Assembly (NCBI GenBank): GCA_032718565.1
Contig: JAVGVS010000812.1
Coordinates: 1-64,000, forward strand
Reading direction: 5' to 3'
DNA length: 64,000 bases
DNA from: Distichodus sexfasciatus
Taxonomy: Eukaryota > Chordata > Actinopteri > Characiformes > Distichodontidae
The position numbers and the translations under genes were made by a program. Each line of letters begins with the position of its first letter. Position 1 is the stretch's first letter. Below are positions 1-10,919 of this stretch, piece by piece. The notes under the pieces were generated by a model that worked only from the letters and a program-made list of their open reading frames with translations, did not search any database and was not told where the DNA came from.

Positions 1-34
<34 letters not shown>

Positions 35-35
35 T
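1..35. repeat. (TTA)n microsatellite
   Basis: The first 35 bases are a near-perfect ATT/TAT trinucleotide run. It directly abuts and truncates the minus-strand transposase fragment that follows. Confidence 0.95.
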
Positions 36-39
36 AAAA

Positions 40-480
40 AAAACTGTGTCTTTGAAGATTTAAATGGAATACCATCAACATTTACTAACAAAGATAGATT
101 ATCTACATATTCTGGTAATGCAGACTGCTGATGCAAGGTTTTCAGGCCCTTTCCAAGGCCAAAATATTTGTACTGTCTGCCACATCTATCTTCAACTGAT
201 GCCGATTTGGGTGTAGCTTTTAATGAGAATCTTTTGGAACAACTTAACCATGTTGCTTTATTATGCACAACAACTCATTCACAGCTTCTCTGCTACATCT
301 GTGATTTATAGACCAGGCTGAAAGATCTCCTATAAGGTCAAAATCTTCACCTGAACTTGTTTGAACTTGAATCAACAATCTCTTGTAAACTACAGTCAAG
401 TTCCAATGATGGATCTCTAAATGGACTCTCAGTAAAGGAGGAACACTCTAATAAATGAATGTTCTCTTCTGTTTGGACAG
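40..480 (-). pseudogene. decayed DNA-transposon transposase, N-terminal fragment
   Basis: Read on the minus strand, three successive frames give a continuous transposase-like text. The first segment contains SPFRDPSLELD, the second EDFDLIGDLSAWSINHR followed by an NELL helix, and the third GRQYKYFGLGKGL and then LLVNVDGIPFKSSKTQ. A G-G/R-QY-YFG box followed by an NxDGxPxFKSS box is typical of a large animal transposase family that I know from fish and invertebrate genomes; the superfamily name is uncertain. At least two frame changes and in-frame stops separate the segments. The C-terminal catalytic part is cut off by the TTA repeat at the window edge. It is a dead fragment; calling it a transposase is inference from remembered family motifs. 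Confidence 0.55.
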
Positions 481-505
481 ACTGACATGGGACTGGCGTG
501 TTTAT

Positions 506-1345
506 CTCTACTCTCCTTTCACTTCAAAGTCAAAAAGTCAAAGTCAAAGTAAACTTTGTCATCTCATCTATATATTGTACAGATATACAGACAGACGAGA
601 AGACGTGGCTCCAGTTTACACAGTGCAACACGAAATAGAGAACAAAGAACAGACAAGGCACATGGAATAAACAATATATAAATAAATAGGACACAAAATA
701 TACATTTTAAGCTAAAAGTAGAAATTGACTGACAGTTTTCAATATGAAAGATTTCGATATCCAATCTATTAATAGAAGTGTATTCTGAAAAAGTCTGACT
801 GAAATTTAAATATGTACAGATATTATAGCAGCATTGGAGAAGCATTCTGTGCAATACTTTTCAATAATTTGTGCAGATATAGTTAGTTAAAAAGTGACCA
901 GTGATATATACATGTTTAATGGTTGTGCAAATAGTAGAGGCAGTGCAAAAATTGTGCAACTATTATGGCAATGTTGTAGCATATAGTAATACTGTACAGT
1001 TTGTAAGTATAGACATTTTTCTTATTCTTAGACATCTTTTCAGAGAGGGTTTCAGTGCAACATGAAAGAGATGGTCCGTATAGCAGCATGTGCATCTCAG
1101 CAACGTTGAGGTGTAAAGTGCAACAGAGTTAGTTCACAGCCCGAGTGTGTGTGGGGAGCAGTGTGAGCGCAGGAAGTGTGTTCAAGAGTCTGATGGCTTG
1201 TGGGAAAAAGCTATCACGCATTCTGGTAGATCGAGTCCTGATGCTGCGGTAGTGTCTGCCGGATGGGAGGAGTGTAAAGAGTCCATGTGAAGGATGTGAG
1301 GGGTCGAGCACGATGCAGGAAGCCCTCCTGATGCAGTGTTTTAAA
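506..1345 (-). mobile_element. LINE 3' end (non-LTR retrotransposon), minus strand
   Basis: The minus-strand reading at 1129-1311 ends a reverse-transcriptase-type ORF with SFFPQAIRLLNTLP, a phrase common at the C-terminus of fish LINE ORF2 proteins. It is followed by a long 3' untranslated region that finishes near 510-555 in tandem CAAAGT/TTTGACT copies, as expected for a LINE 3' tail. A second copy in the same orientation lies at 62595-63450. Further copies of the 3' end alone lie on the plus strand at 1400-1632 and 53400-53650. The 5' end is missing, as in most LINE insertions. The clade (Rex1/L2/CR1-like) was not resolved. Confidence 0.6.
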
Positions 1346-1410
1346 TCTGCACTTTCACTAAACTACACTGATGCAGCGTTTTAAATCTGCACTTTCACTA
1401 CACTTAAATG
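1330..1410. repeat. short tandem duplication between two LINE ends
   Basis: A unit of about 48 bp beginning CTGATGCAG and containing TTTTAAATCTGCACTTTCAC occurs twice in direct orientation. It sits at the junction of the minus-strand LINE tail and the plus-strand LINE tail. Confidence 0.7.
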
Positions 1411-1632
1411 CTGTTAGGGCATCAACTTCAAGTTTAAAATGAATATTTTTTTAATGTATAATTTGTATTTTACTTATTTACTGTTTATTCCATGTGCCAC
1501 TGCCTTACTTGTTCTCTGTTCTGTTGTTCTCTGCAATGAGAAAAAAAAACCTGGAGCCACGTCGTCTTGTCTCTCTATGTATCTGTACAGTATATAGCAG
1601 AGATAACAATAAGTTTACTTTGACTTTTTCAG
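1400..1632 (+). mobile_element. LINE 3' terminal fragment, plus strand
   Basis: This is the reverse complement of the tail of the element at 506-1345: the same GGAGCCACGTCGTC / CTCTATGTATCTGTACAG core, ending in TTTACTTTGACTTTTT. Together the two copies form an inverted pair about 1.1 kb across. No coding sequence remains. Confidence 0.65.
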
Positions 1633-1721
1633 CATTTAAGTTCCTCCACCTATTATGATATCCAGATGCCATACAGGTGTAGTTGTTGTTTAAATGAATT
1701 GCAGTGTTTTACGACCTGTGC

Positions 1722-2775
1722 ATGTAGTGTCCCAGCACGATGGGCACCATTTTGTTTAGTGTTGTCCTGGTGATGGGTTTTCATGTCTGTTTGTTTTGAT
1801 TTGTTTGTTTTTTACTCAGGCAGTGCCCTGAACACCAATGAGGTCCTACTGGTGCTCCGCCCCCGAGTGATCGATTGGCCAGCTCCGAGGCAACGAGCTG
1901 GTGGGGGCGGGACTTAGGCCAGTTTTAAGATGGCCGTGGCCATTTGTTTGGTGTGCTCACTCTGGTCAAATTGCGTGGGATTTTGTGAAGGAGACTAAAT
2001 GTTTGGACTTCTTTTTTAGTGACTGTTGCTCTTGGACCTTGGGGAAACCCCTCTTAACGTGAGCAGTGATTACATCGGGAGCAAAAGACGACAGCCACGA
2101 GGAGCCCCCTTGTCTGCTTTTTCCCTCTCTCGTGCATAGGAACCCGGCGGTGGTGGAGAACAAGAACGCCGCGAGTGGCCGGGGTGACGCAGAGAGGAGC
2201 GGGACGCGGTATCAGCCAGTGAGGTGGAAGCGATCACCCCAGACCCCAGCGCTCTCAATCCGGCATAAAGGAAAGTAGCTTCGGCTAGCTGAGTGTTTGT
2301 GTTTAGCCGTTTGGGCCGGGTTGGGAAGAGAAGGGTCTGAGGGTTTATGCTTACTGCTTGACAGAGCAACGGAGCCGCGACAGAGCAGTGATGAGGCAAC
2401 ATCGTCGCGATACGAGGGCCGGAGAGTAGAGGAGCTTCACTGCTGGGCTCGGGATCGGCGAGTTGGAAAGCGAGTCGGCAGCCGCACTGGAGGAGTTGGA
2501 ATTGGATATGGAGCTGAGTTTTCCCATGGACTAAGAGCAAGCAGCAGGGAGGAGCACGGCAGGACCACAGACACTGTCTGAGGTTTTTGATTTAATTTGT
2601 TTATTTTGTTTTGAGCGGGCCTCACGGTTGGAGCGTGGGGGCCCGAAGGTTAATAAGTTTTGTTCCTTTTTGTCTTAATTTGTAGTTTATTAAATGTTGG
2701 TGGTGTTATTCCCTTTAGTGTCCCATAAGTGTGTGCCCTCCTATTTTTCCCTTATCCCCCTTTCATACCTTTTGT
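1722..2775 (+). other. possible LTR / leader of the following gypsy element
   Basis: This stretch precedes the gag remnant. It begins with TGTAGTGTCCCAGCACG and is GC-rich and free of a convincing gene (the short ORFs here have no recognisable domain). It ends in an AT-rich part containing TTTATTAAATG and a second TAGTGTCCC. The layout suggests a retroviral-type LTR plus leader, but no second copy exists downstream of the pol gene in this window, so the LTR assignment cannot be confirmed. Confidence 0.3.
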
Positions 2776-3235
2776 GTGTGTACGTGTGGAAAAAAAGCGT
2801 GAAAATATGAGAATGCTGTGGCATGCTTGATTTGCCGTGAATATATTACTTGGGTGTGAAGTGCTATGCTGTCTCTATCTTGCTGTGATTATCCAGTTAT
2901 GCTGTGAATTGGGGGACGTTGATAACCACAAGGTGCATCTGGGGTGGAGGTTAGAACTGGGTCTGCTTGTGCTGCCAGAAGGGGTGATACTATTGTGAAA
3001 CATTATAATGTGAAAAGAAAAACAACTTACCTGTGTTTGCTCCTCCTTGTTGCTTGTACTCCAGGAGATCCAAAAAGGGTTAAAACAAAACTTAGCTCAA
3101 AACAAAATAGAGATGGTTGGGGTCCCTTACCCTGGGCCAGCACACCGTTGATTTTGGCAGGATCTCCTCGGGTACTGCAATGGAAGGACCACAGGTGGGA
3201 GGAATAGGTTCCCCTGGTTTCTGGGAGGTGCGTGG

Positions 3236-3897
3236 ATGACCAGGTTCGATGGGTCCACAAAGGAAATGTTTAAGGAATGGCGGCGAACCATCGAGGTTGG
3301 CATCCGGGCTCAGACCTTGTTAGCAGTACAACAGGTAGACTTCATGGTAAGTGCTTTAGAAGGGGAGGCAAAGCGGAAGGTAGAGCTTTTGGCCAATGAG
3401 CAGAAGGACATAGTGGTTAAATGATAGACTTTTTGGAAGGGATTTATGGGGAGGTCACTGGGCTGGCTAGGCTGAGGGCTGACTTTTATATGTGTCAACA
3501 GCAGCCCAGGGAAAGGCTGAGGTCGTTCATCCTTTGTCTCCATGAGTGTCATTTTAGATGGCGCCAGAAGGAGCCAGTGAGAGGGGAAGACAATGACAAC
3601 ACCACCTTGAGGAGTCAGTTGGTGGCTGGCCTTCAGTGCAGCCCTGGAAAGAAGGAACTGCTGAGGCTGATTCGGCGAGCAAGTAAGCTAACGTTTGTGA
3701 AAGCCTGTAGAGAGATTAAAGAGATTGGAAAAGAGGATGGTGTCCTGGGAGAGCCAGAAAGGATAGAGGCCCGCCACACAATGACATCGCCAACAGCTGC
3801 AGCTCCGGGGCCTACAGTTAAACCCCCCTTAGATCTGGAGGCCATTCAGAAAGCCCTGCAGGAAGAGATGTGCCAAGAGCTACAAGAGCAGGTGTGA
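3236..3897 (+). pseudogene. gypsy element 1: gag (capsid-like)
   Basis: Two abutting frames form a gag-like protein. The first starts at MTRFDGSTKEMFKEW, with the F-x-G...F..W pattern of Ty3/gypsy and PNMA-type capsids. The second continues with a LARLRADFYMCQQ..ERLRSFILCL helix set and a C-terminal helical tail ending at a stop at 3895-3897. A stop and frame change around 3421 split the capsid. No CCHC zinc knuckle is visible. It would form the particle shell of the retroelement; here it is broken and followed by a protease and pol remnant in the same direction. Confidence 0.6.
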
Positions 3898-4096
3898 GGG
3901 CTGTGTGAAGCCCTGTTCATGGAGCTACAACTAGGGCAGAAAGAGCCAATGAGATCAATGAGATTGGAGACCAAGGAGGTCGGGCGGGCCCCAGTGGGAC
4001 AAGTAGGGGTGACCAATTTGCCTGAGGTGTGGTGAAAGCAGACACATTATAAGGGCCTGCTCCAAGCGAGAGCAAGAGACTGTAAGTAGCCGAGGG

Positions 4097-4621
4097 GTGC
4101 AACCCGAAGTGAGAGCAGAACCGGCCGCAACTGTTCTCCGGGAGGCATTGGTTGGAGAGAGCCCCGTTCTCGAGGTGTTGGCCACTGGGAGGCCGGTCCC
4201 ATTTATTTTGGATATGGGCTCGCAGGTAACCCTTTTTAGCCGCAGCCTGTTCACGCACTGTGTTGGGGGCACACACGTCCAGAATGCCATGGGAATCCCA
4301 TGGTTGATGCTGAAAGCAGTGAATGGGATGTCCCTTCTACGTGGGCTATGCGGTGCTGGACTTCACAGTTGCTGGGGTGGAGATTCCCCAGCGAGGGGTT
4401 GTGATTGTGGAGGACCAGCACCTGCCTGCCCCATATGGGATTTTAGGTATGAATGTGATCAGGCACAGGGGGGTTCTGATGTCTCTCTATTTCATACTGC
4501 ACTCCCCAGGGTTGATCGGCGAGCATGGGACCAGGCCTTCTCGGTGTATCAGCGCCTCGAGGCGGTGGTGGAGAAGCCACCCTGTGAGCAAGCAGTGCAC
4601 CTGAAAGCTGAATGCCCCTGA
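4097..4621 (+). pseudogene. gypsy element 1: aspartic protease region
   Basis: The translated segment contains PFILDMGSQVTLFSRSLF, aligning with the catalytic D-T/S-G loop of retroelement proteases. The second catalytic residue is Met (DMG), which is unusual and probably inactivating. A frame change near 4330 moves the flap and C-terminal part (ending YGILGMNVIRHRGV, the hydrophobic-L-G motif) into another frame (4323-4604). It lies between gag and RT, as in an ordinary gypsy pol. Confidence 0.55.
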
Positions 4622-5037
4622 GCATTAGGCCCCGGAACCGAAGAGGTGGTCTGGGCGGATGTGCCCTGGGGCCAGTTGCAAGATGGAGAGAAAGTGCTGG
4701 TTGAGGACTATCGTGGGGGCCAATAAGAGTGGTGTGTGGGCCGGGCCGTGGCATGTGTCAGGGGAGGAAAAGTGCCCCTCCGGGTGTGTAATCTCCACAC
4801 CTACCCTGTGGAACTCCCTCCTCGTTGACCTTTGGCTCGGGTGGCGAGGATTGAGCCAGACAGCGTGCAGCCCTGGAGCTGGTGATTCATCCTCCCTGTG
4901 AAGGAGTGGTGGAGGTGGAGGTGAGGCCTGTGACCAGGGCCCTCCCGGAACAACTGAGCATGTTGGTAGAGAAGGGGGAGGGGTTGACCGTTGATGAAGG
5001 CCGCCAAGTGTAGGAGCTGCTAGAACATTAGCGAGGA

Positions 5038-5930
5038 GTGTTCGTCCATAATGAAGAGGATTATGGGCGAACTAATGTAGTTTACCATCACATTCCCACA
5101 GGTATGGCTGGCCCCATCCAAGAGTGTTACCAGCCAGTCCCCCCAAGCCTCTATCCAGAGCTCCGGGAGCTCCTTAAGTCCATGCTGGAGGGAGGAGTTG
5201 TTCGCAAGAGTTCTAGTCCTTGGGCTGCCCCTGTGGTACTGGTTAGGAGGAAGGATGGATCGTGGCGGTTTTGTGTGGACTATCGTAAGTTGAATGCAGT
5301 GACCCACAAAGATGCGTACCCACTCCCCCGGATAGAGGAGTCCCTGATGGGGTTGAAGCAGGCAGCATAGTACTCTACCTTGGATTTAGCCAGTGGCTAT
5401 TGGCAGGTGGAGGTGCACCCAGAGGACAAGGAAAACACAGCATTTGCCACTCTCATGGGCCTTTATCAGTTTGAACGGTTGCCATTTGGCTTGTGTAATG
5501 CTCCAGCCATGTTCCAATGTTTGATGCAGCGTTGTTTAAGTGAGCAAGTTCACGATCACTTACTCATTTATTTGGATTGCACATGATTGTGTACTCTTCC
5601 AACTTCAGGTCTCACCTGCATCACTTGGAGAGTGTATTCCACTGGATGGAAGCACATGGGTTGAACTTGCAGCCAGAAAAATGCAGGCTGTTTCAGCAGG
5701 TGGTCCGCTACATGGGTCATGTTGCCAACCGGGATGGGGTGATGACCGACCCCGAGAAGATGGATGTAGTCCAGGGTTGGCCCCAGCCAACAACAGTGTG
5801 GGAAGTACAGTTGTTCCTGGGATTTGTGGGCTATTACCATCGGTTCATCCCAGGTTTTGCTGAAAAGGCCGCAACCCTCCATGGCCTGCTGAGGGGAGTT
5901 GGGGCCGCCTTCCGTCAGAAAGTGGCATAG
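5038..5930 (+). pseudogene. gypsy element 1: reverse transcriptase
   Basis: Finger and palm motifs appear in order: SSPWAAPVVLVRRKDGSWRF, CVDYRKLNAVT, AYPLPRIEE, a stop at 5368-5370, then LDLASGYWQVEVHPED, LPFGLCNAPAMF and IYLD. The frame is lost exactly at the YxDD catalytic box near 5575: IYLD is followed by out-of-frame codons, and the thumb (HLHHLESVFHWMEAHGL, LGFVGYYHRFIPGFAEKA) resumes in the next frame from 5577. It is a Ty3/gypsy-type RT with a dead catalytic box. Confidence 0.8.
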
Positions 5931-6317
5931 ATGGAAGAGTGTCAACGGGCCTTTGAGGAGCTGAAGAAGGATCTGGTGGAAGCTCCAGTGCTGGGGGGCC
6001 AAGTTTGACGTGTACACCAACCATCGCCCCTTTTACACATGAAGACGGCCAAGCTGGGAGCAATGGAGCAACGATGGGCTGGGCAGTTCGACCTACGCCA
6101 CAAGCCAGGCCATGAACATCAAAATGCTGATGCCTTGTCTTGGCGACCTGTGGGCCCAATGGTCGCACGGGTAGGAACCAGCAATGAGTGGGTGGAACAG
6201 CAGAGTCTGGATCCCGACATGGCCCAGGTAAGTGAGTGGGTGTTGTCCGGAGTGAGACCCACCTTGGAGGACAGGAGAGCCTTGTCCACGACAGGTCAGT
6301 GCTTGTTGGAGGATTGA
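5931..6317 (+). pseudogene. gypsy element 1: RNase H remnant
   Basis: After a stop at 5928-5930 the text reads ECQRAFEELKKDLVEAPVL, the start of the RNase H / connection region. At 6039-6317 it ends in GQFDLRHKPGHEHQNADALSW, the usual end of gypsy RNase H (H-x-NADALSR). Most of the RNase H core between these two parts is deleted: only about 100 bp separate the start and the end of the domain. Confidence 0.65.
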
Positions 6318-6831
6318 ACCAGACAGTGCTGAAACTGTTGAATATGCTGCCCACTATGCAACAAGGTCGGTGGAGAATGCACCTACCAGAATTGGTGCAG
6401 GCATATAATTGTACCCTGCATACGGCACTGGCCTGTCCCCATTCTGGGTCCTGTTTAGGTGCCAGCCACGCCTCCCTGTGGATCAGCAATGGGGGTGAGT
6501 GACCTGATCCCTGGAGAGATTGAGAGGGGAGTGAGGGGGGCATCGACGATGGCTGTGGAGAGCATGCGGCCTGGTTGATGAGGGAAGGCAGCAGTGCCAT
6601 CAGGGGGATCGGCAGTACCAAGACCCTGGCCATCATAACTGGGTGCTGGCACCGGGTGAGTGGGTCCTGCTGCGGAACTTCCGCCAGCAGGCTGGAGGTA
6701 AGGTGGCTCCATTTTGGCAACCCAGCCCATGGGTGGTGGTGAAGCAGTGGGATTCTGCAACCCTAGTGTTTCAGGTCAGGCCAGAGGACAAGAAGGGCCC
6801 TATTCAATCTATCCACTGGCGACATCTATGA
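6300..6831 (+). pseudogene. gypsy element 1: integrase C-terminal remnant
   Basis: The zinc-binding domain and most of the DDE core are absent. What remains is LNQTVLKLLNMLPTMQQ...LPELVQAYNCTLHTA from the end of the core, followed from 6643 by a C-terminal domain with PGEWVLLRNFRQQAGGKVAP, FWQPSPWVVVKQW and IQSIHWRHL. This is the GPY/F-like module that follows gypsy integrases. The deletion joins RNase H almost directly to the last helices of integrase. Confidence 0.7.
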
Positions 6832-7018
6832 CCATGTCCCCCGGTTGGAAGACGATGGCACTGGAGAAGGAGGATGAATGCCAGGGGGCTAGCATCGGTC
6901 CTCAGTCTGTGCCATCCTCCCCTGGGTTGGCCCCGTAGGTGCGCAGAGTGACCACTGGCGGGGGCTGGTGAGGGGGGCCCCGGAGAAAGAGAGGTAGAGA
7001 ATGTTGTGGAGGAGGTGA
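6832..7018 (+). other. spacer between gypsy element 1 and L2 LINE
   Basis: GC-rich sequence with no recognisable coding domain. It may hold the 3' leader of gypsy element 1, but no polypurine tract or LTR copy could be matched to the upstream region. Confidence 0.4.
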
Positions 7019-8180
7019 GTGATGCAGTATGTGAGTGACTCACAGTATGTGAGTGACCTCATTTGCACTTACAATCCGGCGCGTACGCTTCGATCGCAAG
7101 ACGCAGATCTTTTAGTAATACCTAGAATAAAGAACGTTACCGTGGGGGGAAGAGCATTTGCTCATAAAGCGCCACAATTGTGGAATAAACTACCCGTTAG
7201 TGTTCGGAGCTCAGAAACAATCTCTGCTTTTGAATCAAGGCTTAAGACTTACTTGTTTAGTCAGTCTTTTGGTTATTAAAATCCCTTTTTCTTAGTTAAA
7301 GGCAAGATCTGGGGGTTCATGGTCATTTGAGATTAAAGGTGAAAGGGGGGATTGGTGCTGTCATCCTACCACTCTGCTAATCGCTCAAGTTTGCAGACGG
7401 TGGTTTGGTGTGATGCCGAGACCCCTGGAAGCCCTCATGTCTGTGTTACCTTCCAGCTCTCCCTTCTTAGCTAGACTGCCATAGCTACTCTAGCATTGCC
7501 GGAGGTTAGGTTAGGGCACTTAACTTTCTCCTCTCTCTTCTTCTTTTTCCAAGCTGTTCCCGAGCTGATCCCGGGATGGCGCTTGGCTGACCGAACCCTC
7601 ACCGGGACTCTTTGGAGATGCCCCGAGCTGACACTGACCATCTCGACCCTACCAAGCTGACGCTGATCAACTGAACTCACCAGGAGTCCCCGGAGACGTC
7701 CTGAGCTGACGCTTGACCTTGTCAACCCTCCCGAGCTGATCCTGACCCACTGAACCCGCACCAGGACTCCATGGGGATGTCATCATGAAACCAACTGGGA
7801 TTGGACCCTATGGACGTCTACTGACTTAGCAGCACAATACTGAACTAATTTCAGCTTAATGTTGCTGAGAGGTTCCTGCAAGTGGCCCATCAACAACCCG
7901 GGATTCGAAATATCCCTTGGACTATTTTTGTATCTTTGCTTCTTTAAATACTATTGCTTGTTGTACATTAAATGTTCGTGCACCCGGTCGCCCAGAGGAG
8001 GATGGGGTCTCCCTCTGAGACTTGGTTCCTCTCAAGGTTTCTTCCTACTAGAGGGAGTTTTTCCTTGCCACTGTCGCCTCAGGCTTGCTTGTTGGGGGGT
8101 TTAGGCCGGTTATATGTAAAGTGCTTTGTGACAATGACTGTTGTTAAGTGCGCTATATAAATAAATTTGAATTTGAATTA
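7019..8180 (+). mobile_element. L2-type LINE: ORF2 C-terminus and full 3' UTR
   Basis: Positions 7019-7279 encode the end of an L2/CR1-clade ORF2: GGRAFAHKAPQLWNKLPVSV, then SAFESRLKTYLF, ending at a stop. The 3' UTR runs about 900 bp and ends with GTAAAGTGCTTTGTGAC...GCGCTATATAAATAAATTTGAATTTGAA, the hallmark tail of fish L2 elements (a short tandem repeat in place of poly-A). A second copy lies on the minus strand at 56337-57400 and matches over most of the UTR. The reverse-transcriptase core is absent because of 5' truncation. The tail abuts the foldback element starting at 8178. Confidence 0.85.
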
Positions 8181-9350
8181 AAAGGTTATTATTTAGTAAG
8201 TAGTTATGCATCTTCAAGTTTCTGTTTTGTCTTATTTGTTTGTTTCACAATTTCAGAAATATCTTCAGAATTCCATCTTAATTCCTGTTTGTGAGGCAAC
8301 AAAACAGGAAGGATAGCAAGGGAGTGAATAATTTTGGAAGGCACGGCATGCATAGGAGAAACAATAACTTAAACCTCATCTTGACCAGCTGTATGTTATG
8401 AAACACAACCAAAATATCTATTAGATGGTAAGGTGTTCGCCCCGTGATCAGAAGGTCACAGGTTTGAATCCAGGGCCAGTAAAGTTATCACTGAGGAACT
8501 CATGAGCAAGGTACCATCCCCAAGCACTGCTCCCCAGGTGCTGCCCTTGTTAGCTGACCACTGCTCCTTCACGGATGGGTCAAGTGCAGAACTCACAGTT
8601 TGTTGTGGTGCACTGTGTGCTGTGCTGTGCTGTGGTGTGTTCATAATAACAAATAATCCCTCACTTTCATTATATTTGACTTGATTTTTGGCTTTAATCA
8701 TTATAGTTAGGAAAAGGAAGGTGTACACAGTAAGAACGTCTGCTAATTGGCTCTCGGTTCTTGCGTCACTACACGTCACGTTTCTCGGTAGTGCCACGCC
8801 GGTCGTCCCAGACTCCTTTTTTCCTCGTTTTTTTGTCCTTCAAACTTAAATTCCATTTATATCTTGCCAGTTTTTACCAAAAACCTCTAAATCAAAGAGA
8901 CTAACACTGTATTAGACACTGTTTGGCGTGACATTTCAAAACTCTTCGTGAGTAATTGCCAAGCATATAGGGCTCCCTCTGCCCGGATGCGCAGCACCTC
9001 AACGCTTACTTTTCTTTTCTTATCTTCTCTTACGCTAAGTGATTTAAGCCATAAAATCGGCGGTTAAAACCTAAAACGTAGTTTAACTCCAACCGGGTCG
9101 GACACTGAGACACTAAAACCGACCGCAACCTTTCAGTGAATCTGCTCAACAAATAACAATGTAAGCAATATCTGATTGTAAATAAGATGCCTAACGGTGA
9201 TGTTATTTTTTGTAGTGAGTGCAGAATGTTTAGCCTTTGTTCCTCCGTCAGCAGTGATAGTTTAAATAGTGATAACTTTATCTGTAAGGTGTAAGATGGT
9301 AGAAGCTCTGACGGAGAAGATTATAGAACTAGAGAACTGGAGATACCGTA
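8178..9350 (+). repeat. left inverted arm of foldback element
   Basis: Inner end at AGAACTAGAGAACTGGAGATACCGTAA; the right arm lacks the GAACTGG insertion. The arm contains a complete SINE copy at about 8421-8690. Confidence 0.8.
8421..8692 (+). mobile_element. tRNA-derived SINE (left arm copy)
   Basis: A tRNA-like head contains a B-box-like GGTTTGAATCC at 8461-8471, preceded by GTGTTCGCCCCGTGATCAGAAGG. It is followed by a conserved body (CTCATGAGCAAGGTACCATC, CACGGATGGGTCAAGTGCAG) and a GTGCTGTGCTGTGG-rich 3' part ending in CCCTCACTTTCATTATATTTGAC. Other copies: 13085-13335 (minus), 35560-35735 with 43985-44033 (plus, split), and a head fragment at 33406-33441. It is not a functional tRNA gene, since the acceptor-stem pairing is lost. 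Confidence 0.7.
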
Positions 9351-9384
9351 AATTTTACTTTTTTTTTTAATACAGTGTAACTGT

Positions 9385-9800
9385 ATAAAACTGGCAGCTG
9401 TGGGTGCCAGAATTTCACTGTAAAATTTACGGTAAGGAATTTAATTGCTTAACGGTGCACTGTATTAACAATCTGTTAAATTTGCGGTATAAAACTGGCA
9501 GCTGTGGGTGGCCGAATTTCACTGTAAAATTTACGATAAGGAATTTAATTGCTTAACGGTGCACTGTATTAACAATCTGTTAAATTTACGGTATAATACT
9601 GGCAGCTGTGGGTGCCAGAATTTCACAGTAAAATTTACGGTAAGGAATTTAATTGCTTAACCATGCACTATATTAAAAATCTGTTAAATTTACGGAAAAA
9701 ACTAGCAGGTGTTAACAGAATTTTACTGTAAAAAATACAGTCATGAAGTTCATTGTTTAAGGGTCTACTGTATTATCAACATGCTGATTTATCAGTAAAA
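9385..9800 (+). repeat. about 104-bp tandem repeat, four decaying copies
   Basis: Units start at about 9385, 9489, 9594 and 9696 with the core ACTGGCAGCTGTGGGTG followed by TTCACTGTAAAATTTACGGTA and a TTAATTGCTTAAC block. Each unit contains a partly self-complementary TACCGTAAATTTTAC-like word. The last copy is strongly diverged. Confidence 0.8.
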
Positions 9801-10900
9801 AACTGTCAGCTGTAAAAACTTCACCATAACAATTCATCAAGTAAGTTTTCTACACCCAGACATGTACTCTAAAAAGCATGTTATTTTCATAATATTTACT
9901 GCATTGTACTGTAAAAAGCTATTACCCAATAAGTAATAAATACTGTGCATTTGACAGTTTCAGACTGCTATTTTAAAACGTTTACTGTAAACTATGGAGA
10001 TTAGTACTATAACTACCCAATAATAATAAGCATTTGCAAATGTACAATAAAATATAACCACTTTTGATAACCGGAAATTGTTAAGAGGCATCAGGCTTTT
10101 AACACAAAAACAGTAACAAGAACATTCTGCAACATTCTTCATGTTTTATTTTCATTTTGAACATCCTGCATTAATGCAGACTGAATAATGGCATGTCAAC
10201 AATGACATCGAAAACACTGGTGTGCCAAAATGTTATCTATTACAAATCATGTCTGTATATTCCTTGCATTTGAATGTCCCTGCAACGTCACAGCAACAAT
10301 CTTCTTGCACATAAGCTGCATGCACTTAATAATATTACAAATAATAAAAGTTACCAAAAAGTTCCTTGTTTTGTTTTAAGTATGTAGAAAAAAGACAAAC
10401 TCCCTGTAATCCATATAAAAAAAAAACAAACAAACAAATAAACCAAAATATCTGTACCACAAGTCATTTATATGCAGCATGGATGTTAACCAGGAGTCTT
10501 CAGTTTTACCCTATCAGATAGGACAGATAGTAGGTACAGACAGCAGGTAACTGAAAATACACGATGTTATTATCATGGGCCAAACATTTTGGTCTCTGAT
10601 TAAAAGCAATGCTCACAATTATGACACATAAGGCACAACAGATACAGAGTTGTGAACATTAGAAGTCATTAAAAACAGTTGCTGACAATAGGTGAAATCA
10701 TCTGAAAGAAGGACATCAGACCTGTACAGCTTGTATCATATAGTCTGTCTTCAGTAACAATGTAGAACAATGGCACAAATAAAACACAAAAACAACTATT
10801 AAATATAACTGCAAGCAGTGATTACGGGGACCATGCAGTTTGCAGCTTTATCAGTTTTTGACGAATCGAAGTGGACGGACGTTGAAAAATGACACGTTTC
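9801..10900. other. AT-rich centre of foldback element
   Basis: No ORF with a recognisable domain, no RNA gene and no clear repeat beyond short A-rich runs. This is spacer between the two repeat blocks. Confidence 0.5.
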
Positions 10901-10919
10901 ATCCTTTTATCTAGGGTGC

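Noticed and set aside
2066..2581. Overlapping ORFs on both strands (156 aa, 94 aa, 70 aa)
   Set aside because: GC-rich stretch with no recognisable domain in any frame; the ORFs overlap one another on opposite strands and look like chance frames in an LTR/leader-like region.
8180..8360. A Tc1-like terminus (…AAAATTATTCACTCCCTT… type words near the arm ends)
   Set aside because: The resemblance is short and lies inside the arm, not at its ends; no Tc1 transposase or TA-flanked terminus was seen.
8455..8535. A tRNA-like sequence with a B-box GGTTTGAATCC
   Set aside because: No acceptor-stem pairing or anticodon arm, and four copies share long non-tRNA bodies; it is the head of a SINE, not a tRNA gene.
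9385..9800. Regularly spaced repeats resembling a CRISPR array
   Set aside because: The units are about 104 bp, tandem and decaying, without unique spacers, in a eukaryotic transposon context.
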